Part shown: in pieces, positions 15,201-20,264 of the stretch
Numbering within the stretch: the first letter of the stretch is position 1
How the letters are laid out: every line of letters starts with the position of its first letter
DNA from: a virus
Strand: one strand, 5' to 3'
Length of the DNA stretch: 20,264 bases
Virus record (IMG/VR): IMGVR_UViG_3300037427_002403
Span: 1-20,264 of that record
Program-made: the position numbers and the translations under genes
The notes under the pieces: generated by a model
Told to the model about the DNA's origin: nothing
What the model saw: the letters and a program-made list of their open reading frames with translations, nothing else
Database searches by the model: none

Positions 15201-15545
15201 AAGAAAATTCTTAATCTTTTCTAAGAATGAAAGTCGTGGTAAAGAAATCTTCTTACCAGGTTTTTCATCACCTTCTGGTTTCTTTTCTAGTTCATCCTCT
15301 TTAACTTGCTGCTTTTGTTTCTCTGTTCTTATTCTTTTTTTATTTGCAGCATCCTTTTCAATCTTAAAATTAGTCTTTATAAGATTTTCTATCTTAATTA
15401 TTTTTGAATGTACTACAACTAATTCACCACTCTCATCATCTTTCTTCCCCATCTTTACAAGATTAGCAGAAGATACCTTCTTAGTACTTGAAGGTAGAAA
15501 CTTCGTTGGATTTACTTTTGCTGCTGGTAGTGCTTTAGTTGCCAT
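12234..15545 (-). CDS. Tape-measure-like tail hydrolase: GH104-like lysozyme plus M23 peptidase
   Basis: A 1103-residue tail protein that can probably open peptidoglycan in two ways. Residues 1-100 are basic and coiled. Hydrophobic or amphipathic segments lie at about 105-165 and 315-395 (Gly-rich, GxxxG pattern). Residues about 636-787 resemble lambda-R/GH104-type lytic transglycosylases: LDLISSVEAKSYDTIN with a likely catalytic Glu, then GAMGRYQQMPDYVLKRARDIG and a QD-LA-LLI helix. Residues about 855-960 are an intact M23 endopeptidase: HSGEDYANPTGTPLG (HxxxD zinc ligands) and GLSDGPHLHLDYA (HxH). Near residue 1013 a GERGKEFVMDADSTAAMD motif recalls tape-measure proteins. The start follows the previous stop by 6 bases, with GTGAG as weak ribosome site. 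It is probably packed in or near the tail lumen and enters the cell envelope at infection. Confidence 0.85.
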   Translation of the reverse strand: MATKALPAAKVNPTKFLPSSTKKVSSANLVKMGKKDDESGELVVVHSKIIKIENLIKTNFKIEKDAANKKRIRTEKQKQQVKEDELEKKPEGDEKPGKKISLPRLSFLEKIKNFLFKMILGFVAIKLLPHLPKLLKFLPVLAAATEFVLDWAGKILNAIVTVVDWGYKLYDTFRGLVKNIFGEKGLEKFDALSKALNTVLNASLIVAMAMARMAPGMFGRGAASGQVFKRGGQTLLAKKGGKLTSTAAARKFALKHGRRAATRQVGSEGVKALGGKFARSQATNLARRGFMMVVGKQGAKNILRLVKPLVSKIPFIGGLLEFGLSWALGDPIGKAAFKGIGAGLGTWIGGLLGTLIPIPFVGTGIGMFLGGTGGSVLGGAIYDAIFGGKTKPSEPPTKVPDVEKMFGGGKTGRKLRTRSRRTSRKIRRSLPRVIPLPLVPGRDVGGEKKLDRMFPDTENYHKFKEHGTDSAWWDPLGVFTGTTGITGTRVTKTPMDPMGYIKDVYDKDIKTPFFGPLMGVSVKALSGTKPSKIDYWNIGKGLNAWVYDMFGDVELGYAGGGEARANMLLDGRDLSNVIARSVEKSIDRTVEDTINDLRHQLTLGKMGAAAGDSATGAGEVRRPGFSPTGQTYATESSGEYGDILDLISSVEAKSYDTINSGHIDGLSTMTIAGARRAALNAGYGSGAMGRYQQMPDYVLKRARDIGLDPNKDLFSPENQDKLAILLINGGGYKAWKSGSMTTEKFAYNLAGTWRGLPEGPSNLTYQDRFASGNKAHTTWDHVMSVLSGSKTSGSVASGTYGNKGGSLGLASTGDETTYQSGAITQIPDPGGSDYGYYNPAGPGSRKRGPHGVAGEKGMSGHIPAQGHSGEDYANPTGTPLGINEPGKIVDVNTDGRGGGYGNFLAIKLNNGSFLKLSHLNSVYAKMGQDVGGGTVVGTVGSTGLSDGPHLHLDYARKYTKANARVDQTMNPKRITDKLGLGKATSRPALEKHWKGGYTKGYRHQAWLGERGKEFVMDADSTAAMDNVFPHMLKQLNRGNYAQTVALLRSWPQYASQAGQKVDLSNSDKELLLAQGSKQIVPVLTGGGSGRGGGDPMAALVFNA

Positions 15546-15551
15546 TTATTC

Positions 15552-18149
15552 TCACCACGGTAATCTAATTCCTAAGAAACTAGTAGTATTATATTTGTCA
15601 CGATCTGCTGCGCTACAACTAGCAGATATTGGTGGCGTACTTGTTGGAGATTCTGTTGTTGCTTGAGAAGAAGGAGTAGTAACCCCACCACCACCGGCAT
15701 CACCACTAGAAGCACCAGTATTTACTTTTACAGTAGGTCTTACTGGTGGTCCTGGTAATTGCTTTTTAGATGCTGCCTGATCCTTTGCAAGTACAGAAAG
15801 TCTTTCCTTTCTTGCATCTACTGCTTGTTGATAGTTACCATAATATTTTCCATCAGATGAAGAATAATATTTACCAATAGCAGCAGCCCCTGCTTGTTTT
15901 ATTCTTGCTGTTGCTGCTTTATCTTCTACGTTAAGATCTCTCCAATTTCCTTTATTATCCGTATAACCACGATCAGTAGTCATCATTCGTGTAAATTGAC
16001 CCCACCAACCACCACGTTTCTGAATTGATTCTTGCCGTGCATTCTCTTCAGCATCAAACCTCTTTCCTCTTCCTTTAACTTCATGTATACCTTTTTTCTG
16101 ATTCCATGATGTAAAAGATCGATGTGCTTTACCTTCATTACTTAACTTATCTAACCTAGCCTGCGATGCTTTTTTAACTTGTAATGCCTTAGATAAATTC
16201 CTTTCTGATCCCCATTGCCTATCAACACCACCAGAAATTGGATCAAAACCTATTCCACCAAGTTTCTGACTTCCTCGGTGATCAAAATCAGTTAATCCAA
16301 GTCCAAAAATATCACCCAAACCAGCAAGACCTCTCATAAATCCTTGTGGTTTTAACTCATTCAATTCTCCTCCTTTCTCCGTATACCTCTTTTTACCAGC
16401 ATCAGTCCAATTTCTTGGAGTCCATTTTCCAGTCTTTGTATTAAGATAACCCATCCGGCCACCGCTTGGTGCCATCACATTATGTTGTGTAGATGTAGAT
16501 CGTAACTTTCCAGAACCAGAAGTATTAATATTAATATCACCGACTTCTACTTTAGGAGGTTTCAATTCTGAACCCACTCCAGGTCTATTACTCTTCATCC
16601 AAAATCCTTGAGAACCTGATATTGGAGCTTGCCAAATATAAATTTGGTTCAGTTTATCTTTATACCATGCTCCTGGGGATTTATTTTCTTTTGCTGCTGG
16701 TACATTATTAGGACCATCACCAGATGTTTTATCACCCATATGACCACCACCAGCAGCATAAGTAGTTCCCTTCATCATCGTGGGTCTATTTGTTCCACCA
16801 CCTGCAGCATTCCACTGTTCCATCTGATCAACACCCCAGTGCCGTACTGCACCTGCACTCATTACAAATTCCTGATCAGATAACATAGCAGGAATTTTAT
16901 CTACACCCTTTTCACCTGACACTAATCCACCAAACCAATCTTGAATCTTACCTGAACCCAATCCAGCACCTAAAAGCATTCCAAGTGGTCCAAACATACT
17001 ACCCAACAATCCACCTTTCAATCCACCACCAAATCCACCACCAAAAAATCCATATGATTTTGTTTTACCAGTATCTAATTTATGAAGTTGTTCTTGTGCT
17101 TCAGCAGATTCTCCAGTAAGTGTTTGCCAAAGATTTGGGTTATTTGCTTGCTGTTCTAACTGTGATCTAACCGTATCCTCTCCTTGTTCTTCAACTTTTT
17201 TCTCAGTTTTTCTTTCTTCTGCATCTACTGTTCCTGGCAACATTTTAGGAATTAATGCCCCAGCAGCAAATAATCCTATACCAGCTGCTGCAGCTGCTAA
17301 CCATGGATTAGATGCAACTACACTCACCAATTTAACAATCCAACCCCCAATCATGGGAATAAAACCACCAATAAAAGAACCAAATCCTGTTCCAAATAAA
17401 ATATAACCGCCTAATAAAGCAGGCCACCAATCCTCAAAAAACCTAATAATACTTTTAACTTTACCTTGATTTTTTTTATCACCCAACCATTGCATCATCT
17501 TTATCAATGCACGTCCTAAAACCATCTTTATAAAAAATTCAAAAATTCTTTGAAAGATTGATTTTACAGGTCCTAATATCTTATCTGCTGCCTTTGCTAT
17601 AACACCTACACCTTTTTTAAGACCTCCTAATATTTTTTCTCTACGTGATCTCTTTGCATCTTTCTCCTCATCCGCAGCTTGCTTCCTATCAAATTTATTT
17701 TTTTGTTTTAAAACGTTTGCAATATTATCAAGAGAAGTTTTAATACCTTCTAATACACTAACCTTCTCCTTCTGCGGTTCTGCAGTACCAGGAAGTAACT
17801 TTTGAGCAGAAACTGTTGTTGTTTTTACTCCTACTCCACCACCTGATTTTATATTCTCTGCTTTTATTACCTTTTTCTTTGCTACAAATCTACCTTTCTT
17901 ACTCTTTACTCTCTTCCATTCATTAGTTACTCTTTCAACTTCCTCACTTGGTATCTCAGTCTTGGATGCGCGACCTTTGGCCATAAATTCGCGCAATGCA
18001 TCCTTATAAGTATCATAATCCATCTCGACTTCAAAGGCTTCAATGCCAAGAAGTCTTAAAACCCTTTCATCAATCTTTTCGGCAGCAACATTAGGCGCTT
18101 TCTTACCGCTAGGTACTAAACTTAAAATGTTTTTAGAACTAGATGCCAT
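15552..18149 (-). CDS. Predicted tail tape measure protein, 865 aa
   Basis: Probably the tape measure or its functional equivalent, inferred from position directly after the gp26/gp51-type chaperone genes and from composition. Residues 1-100 are charged. Residues 130-200 are basic coiled helices. Residues 196-305 hold amphipathic and hydrophobic stretches (RIFEFFIKMVLGRALIKMM, WWPALLGGYILFGTGFGSFIGGF, NPWLAAAAAGIGLFAAGALI), like those tape measures use to enter the host membrane. A Gly-rich segment (about 370-405) leads to DKIPAMLSDQEFVMSAGAVRHWG, a motif common in tape measures. The rest is Gly/Lys-rich and probably disordered. The N-terminal layout parallels the 1103-residue hydrolase, and the two may be paralogues. 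T4 gp29 has 590 residues and shows no obvious similarity by eye. The ATG overlaps the end of the gp51-type ORF by 11 bases. Confidence 0.7.
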   Translation of the reverse strand: MASSSKNILSLVPSGKKAPNVAAEKIDERVLRLLGIEAFEVEMDYDTYKDALREFMAKGRASKTEIPSEEVERVTNEWKRVKSKKGRFVAKKKVIKAENIKSGGGVGVKTTTVSAQKLLPGTAEPQKEKVSVLEGIKTSLDNIANVLKQKNKFDRKQAADEEKDAKRSRREKILGGLKKGVGVIAKAADKILGPVKSIFQRIFEFFIKMVLGRALIKMMQWLGDKKNQGKVKSIIRFFEDWWPALLGGYILFGTGFGSFIGGFIPMIGGWIVKLVSVVASNPWLAAAAAGIGLFAAGALIPKMLPGTVDAEERKTEKKVEEQGEDTVRSQLEQQANNPNLWQTLTGESAEAQEQLHKLDTGKTKSYGFFGGGFGGGLKGGLLGSMFGPLGMLLGAGLGSGKIQDWFGGLVSGEKGVDKIPAMLSDQEFVMSAGAVRHWGVDQMEQWNAAGGGTNRPTMMKGTTYAAGGGHMGDKTSGDGPNNVPAAKENKSPGAWYKDKLNQIYIWQAPISGSQGFWMKSNRPGVGSELKPPKVEVGDININTSGSGKLRSTSTQHNVMAPSGGRMGYLNTKTGKWTPRNWTDAGKKRYTEKGGELNELKPQGFMRGLAGLGDIFGLGLTDFDHRGSQKLGGIGFDPISGGVDRQWGSERNLSKALQVKKASQARLDKLSNEGKAHRSFTSWNQKKGIHEVKGRGKRFDAEENARQESIQKRGGWWGQFTRMMTTDRGYTDNKGNWRDLNVEDKAATARIKQAGAAAIGKYYSSSDGKYYGNYQQAVDARKERLSVLAKDQAASKKQLPGPPVRPTVKVNTGASSGDAGGGGVTTPSSQATTESPTSTPPISASCSAADRDKYNTTSFLGIRLPW

Positions 18150-18318
18150 GCGCCTGTTGTTGCTTTAATTTTTCTTCTTCAAGATGCTGCTTCAAAAGTT
18201 CAACATAGATATCTCTTTCCCAAGGTATCATGTTTTCAATGTCTGATAATGAATATTTATGATACTGCATCAAAGCAAAATTAAGTCGGAGATAATTCTC
18301 CAGGTCCATATGGACCAT
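18139..18318 (-). CDS. gp51-type / T-like tail assembly chaperone ORF, 59 codons
   Basis: A short reading frame beginning MVHMDLENYLRLNFALMQYH and ending QQQAHGI. It has the pattern of the second half of tape-measure chaperones: a helix followed by an I-PWERD-Y-E-LL-x-HLEEE block, as in lambda gpT-like extensions. Cyanophage annotations often call such a protein gp51, although T4 gp51 is much longer. No Shine-Dalgarno lies near the ATG at 18318; a GAGGGA is 23 bases away. The frame continues open upstream into the slippery site at the end of gp26 and is exactly the -1 frame of gp26. I therefore think it is made mainly as a C-terminal extension of gp26 by frameshifting (about 300 residues in total), with separate initiation possible. 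It overlaps the tape-measure gene by 11 bases. Confidence 0.8.
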   Translation of the reverse strand: MVHMDLENYLRLNFALMQYHKYSLSDIENMIPWERDIYVELLKQHLEEEKLKQQQAHGI

Positions 18319-18347
18319 GACTAAGCGAAAAAAGATGCCAGTCCCTC
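18303..18347 (-). promoter_or_regulatory. -1 programmed ribosomal frameshift cassette, gp26 to gp51-type ORF
   Basis: Three elements stand in order on the minus strand. A Shine-Dalgarno-like GAGGGA is at 18347-18342. The heptamer T TTT TTC is at 18333-18327 in the gp26 frame (codons TCT TTT TTC), an X XXY YYZ slippery site. Then, after 10 bases, the perfect palindrome GGTCCATATGGACC at 18316-18303 can fold into a 5-bp stem with an ATAT loop. A -1 slip gives CGC TTA GTC ATG, continuing in the frame of the 59-codon ORF without a stop. Without the slip, gp26 ends two codons later (GCT TAG). The arrangement matches dnaX-type signals, and its place just before the tape measure matches the lambda G/GT site. 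Confidence 0.8.
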
Positions 18348-19040
18348 AATTACTACTTCGCTTTCAACTTTTGTCTTTGGATTCTTAACTGTGATTGTAT
18401 GAGAAAGTTTAGGCATTGTCTCAAAGAAATTCTCAATCTCTTTAAACTGATTAGAATTCATTGATTCTAAAAAGTCATTCACTTCTTTCTTAGTACAATC
18501 TGCTGCAGCCCATACTTCTTCTTCAGTATAGATCTTATCAATACATTGACCAATCAATTGGAAAGACTGATCCATTTGATTTTCATCTGCCATATCAAAA
18601 TTAGATTTAATAAATTGATCCAACGATGGATACTTAAGTTCCATCATAATAGAATCATCAAGTTTAATTTGATTAGTATGTTCATCATCTCTTTGAACAC
18701 TAATATCATCAAGATTAATCTTTACTTGAGCAGTAGTAGTCTCATCATCAGGACAAGTAACATTAACTTCAATTTCTTCACCAACAGACTTACCACGAAT
18801 ATTTAAAAATAGATATTCAATATCGAATGTAGGAAGTGATTCTACTTTAATTCCTTTAGTATGAATACAATTTTTAAGTACTGTTTTAATTGCAGTAGTA
18901 ATCTGTTTAGTGTCTTCACTCTCTAATGCAATGACAAGTACCTTTTCCTCTTTAACAAGAAAAGGTCTATACTTAATTGTTTCTCCTGTTGATGGCAACT
19001 CAAGTTCATAAGTTGGTGTAACGATCTTTGGTAAAGGCAT
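18321..19040 (-). CDS. 26: Baseplate hub / tape-measure chaperone gp26
   Basis: The T4 gp26-like protein (T4_baseplate family), 239 residues against 208 in T4. Recognisable parts are the opening PTYELELPSTGETIKYRPFLVKEEK (given in pieces: PTYELELPSTG, IKYRPFLVKEEKVL), LPTFDIEYLFLNIRGKSVGE, a beta segment VNVTCPDDET-TTAQVKI, and a helical C-terminal half with YTEEEVWAAADCTKKEV and FFETMPKLSHTI. In T4 it helps assemble the hub. By position just before the tape measure it corresponds to the G-type chaperone of other phages. The ribosome site TAGGAT is about 5 bases before the ATG. Near its 3' end is the slippery sequence described separately, so the protein probably exists as a short form and as an extended form containing the gp51-type sequence. 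Confidence 0.85.
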   Translation of the reverse strand: MPLPKIVTPTYELELPSTGETIKYRPFLVKEEKVLVIALESEDTKQITTAIKTVLKNCIHTKGIKVESLPTFDIEYLFLNIRGKSVGEEIEVNVTCPDDETTTAQVKINLDDISVQRDDEHTNQIKLDDSIMMELKYPSLDQFIKSNFDMADENQMDQSFQLIGQCIDKIYTEEEVWAAADCTKKEVNDFLESMNSNQFKEIENFFETMPKLSHTITVKNPKTKVESEVVIEGLASFFA

Positions 19041-19089
19041 AATATCCTATAGTAATTTCAGTATGTTTATTTAGCAGGTCAATGAAGAA

Positions 19090-20052
19090 TTATTTCCTAA
19101 TTTTAATTTGGTTGTTTGGCAATTTTTGATATTGGACACGAGTTGTATTAGGAGAAATTCCTTGTTGTCTCATTGCTGTTCTTAATCGTTGACCTAATTG
19201 TCCTCTTTGTATCTGCATACCAGTTGCGGTAAACCACTTATGCGTAGGAGGAATTGGTGGTGGTGAAGTAACTGGAGGCCGTTTATCTTGCTTTTCTGCC
19301 TCTACCACTTCCGCTGCTGGTTCTCTCTTACCTTGAACACTATTAATATAGTATCTAATATATGACATCGAAACTGTACATTTTAATATCTGTGATGCAT
19401 CATATGTCACTGGCATCGATACTATAGAAGTAGGAAAACAGTTTACAAATTTATAAACCAAGTTTGTACCTAAACCATCCTTTTCAAATTTTTCTACTGC
19501 TACACCTTGTGCATAATACTCAGCTGGATATTTCATCCTATAAGAATGATTTGGTTTCTCTAAATCATCATTATAAGGTTCATTAGCAATATATTTCATC
19601 CATGTTTCAAAAAATCTAATAGGAATATATGCATTCTCACCAGCAGGAACCATAAAAGTAAAATCTATTTTATTATCATACACTCTTCTATAGGCATGCT
19701 GTTCTGTAACACCTGTAAAATCACTAGTTATCGTATGTGTTGCAAGACTTGATCCTGGCAAAACTGTTTCTGAACAAAGAAGATAAAGTGTCTCTTGTGC
19801 TCCAGTATTATAATTTAATCCAGCATCTTTTTTTGCTTGACTCCATTTCTCACGAGACTTTATAGTACCATTCCCAGGTTCAGTAATTGAAACTACAAAT
19901 TGAGATGTTAATGATGGTTGAAGAATCTTAGCCGCAATATCATTAAAATGCTTTGCACCAGAACTAGGAGTACTCTCGTTAACTGAACCTATCGATTCAG
20001 CACCTTGATTTAAAAAAGATGCTGTATAATCTGGGTGAGAAGGGAACACCAT
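19090..20052 (-). CDS. Baseplate tail-tube cap/initiator protein (gp48/gp54-type)
   Basis: A 320-residue protein of the T4 tube-related family (gp19, gp48, gp54), placed at the baseplate end of the tail tube. It begins MVFPSHPDYTASFLNQGAES, and the core has LTSQFVVSI, ETVLPGSSLATHTI, YRRVYDNKIDFTFMVP, IPIRFFETWMKYI, KFVNCFPTSIVSMPVTYD and ILKCTVSMSYIRYYI. This order of strands is typical of tube-like beta domains. The C-terminal 60 residues are Pro- and basic-rich (RPPVTSPPPIPPTHKW) and may be a tail contacting the tape measure or sheath. T4 gp48 has 364 residues and gp54 has 320; I cannot decide between them by eye. The upstream region lacks a close Shine-Dalgarno. It lies head to head with gp4 and opens the minus-strand tail cluster. 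Confidence 0.75.
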   Translation of the reverse strand: MVFPSHPDYTASFLNQGAESIGSVNESTPSSGAKHFNDIAAKILQPSLTSQFVVSITEPGNGTIKSREKWSQAKKDAGLNYNTGAQETLYLLCSETVLPGSSLATHTITSDFTGVTEQHAYRRVYDNKIDFTFMVPAGENAYIPIRFFETWMKYIANEPYNDDLEKPNHSYRMKYPAEYYAQGVAVEKFEKDGLGTNLVYKFVNCFPTSIVSMPVTYDASQILKCTVSMSYIRYYINSVQGKREPAAEVVEAEKQDKRPPVTSPPPIPPTHKWFTATGMQIQRGQLGQRLRTAMRQQGISPNTTRVQYQKLPNNQIKIRK

Positions 20053-20053
20053 T

Positions 20054-20061
20054 TATAAATA
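20054..20061 (+). promoter_or_regulatory. Late promoter octamer TATAAATA for gp4
   Basis: An exact T4 late promoter consensus on the plus strand, 33 bases before the gp4 ATG at 20095, in the 42-base divergent gap. Transcription would start around 20067-20070. The first seven bases form part of the palindrome ATTTATAAAT, so the minus strand also reads TATAAAT, but there it runs into the ATG of the neighbour and is unlikely to be that gene's promoter. Confidence 0.65.
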
Positions 20062-20094
20062 TATAAACCTGTATGTACTATGTATATAAGATAC

Positions 20095-20264
20095 ATGGGA
20101 GAAAGTGTAAAAAGTAGGTATAAACCAGAGTTTCCTGTAAAATATGCCGGTGATTCAGGCAATATTATCTGTCGTAGTAGTTGGGAAAGAAAATTTTGTC
20201 AATGGTGTGATCTAAATGAAAATGTTCTTCAATGGGGTAGCGAAGAACTTTCTATACCATATCT
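20095..20264 (+). CDS. 4: Head completion protein gp4, N-terminal part
   Basis: The only plus-strand gene. The 56 codons present read MGESVKSRYKPEFPVKYAGD, then NIICRSSWERKFCQWCDLNE and NVLQWGSEELSIPY, where the window ends. The pattern of basic start, Y-GD--NII-RS-WE-KF--WCD and W-SEE--IPY is characteristic of gp4 (head completion) in T4-like phages, where a conserved VSP-D---HRY-PDF segment would follow. In T4 this protein finishes filled heads before tail joining; the fold is thought to be nuclease-like. I took the ATG at 20095; an in-frame ATG at 20080 (adding MYIRY) is possible. No Shine-Dalgarno is visible for either. Two cysteines lie near residues 36 and 39. Confidence 0.85.
   Translation, partial: MGESVKSRYKPEFPVKYAGDSGNIICRSSWERKFCQWCDLNENVLQWGSEELSIPY

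Noticed and set aside
20051-20058. Late promoter on the minus strand for the tube-cap gene
   Set aside because: The element TATAAATG runs into the start codon itself, so a transcript from it would lack the ATG. It differs from the consensus only in the last base because of the palindrome.
1-20264. CRISPR array, insertion sequence, integrase or attachment site
   Set aside because: No regularly spaced short repeats, transposase or integrase motifs or terminal inverted repeats were found. The only long repeats are the in-gene pair at 5311 and 7117.

Overview
The window looks like part of an AT-rich genome of a T4-like myovirus, most probably a cyanophage of marine Synechococcus or Prochlorococcus. 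The evidence is a set of T4-type baseplate and hub genes (gp48/gp54-type, gp26, gp51-type, gp27, gp5), a divergent gp4 head-completion gene, exact T4-type late promoter octamers (TATAAATA), a phage-style tRNA, and a C-terminal cyanobacterial CP12 signature on a small protein in the hub cluster. Apart from gp4 at the right edge, every gene is on the minus strand, so transcription runs from high to low coordinates.

Layout, in the direction of transcription. (1) 20264-20053: start of gp4 on the plus strand, with a late promoter in the short divergent gap. (2) 20052-18139: a tail-tube cap/initiator protein, then gp26, then a 59-codon gp51/T-like chaperone ORF. The last two are joined by an apparent -1 programmed frameshift cassette: a Shine-Dalgarno-like element, the slippery heptamer T TTT TTC, and a perfect palindromic hairpin. 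(3) 18149-12234: two giant proteins with related N-termini, hydrophobic segments and tape-measure-like EFVM motifs. The second also carries a GH104-like lysozyme/transglycosylase domain and a complete M23 endopeptidase domain. (4) 12194-8590: gp27, the small CP12-tailed protein, and a gp5 that keeps the OB fold but shows no lysozyme domain. (5) 8545-3242: a 1511-residue virion protein built of two super-repeats with four PA14-like modules, then a beta-helix-like protein that may be the missing spike. (6) 3230-1066: two paralogous fibre-type proteins with a 2OG-Fe(II) oxygenase between them. (7) 1065-1: a perfect-consensus sigma70 promoter overlapping two 14-bp dyads, followed by small unknown genes and a tRNA with anticodon CAT.

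The genes fit together as a tail module: hub (gp5, gp27), chaperones for the tape measure (gp26 and the gp51-type ORF), tape-measure or injection proteins carrying cell-wall hydrolases, tube cap, and peripheral adhesion proteins. The promoter at about 1037-1065 appears to mark the change from late virion genes to an early, host-polymerase-read set of small genes. The observations most worth following are the frameshift cassette, the CP12 tail, and the twin-dyad sigma70 promoter. All functional calls come from reading the sequence; no database search was run.
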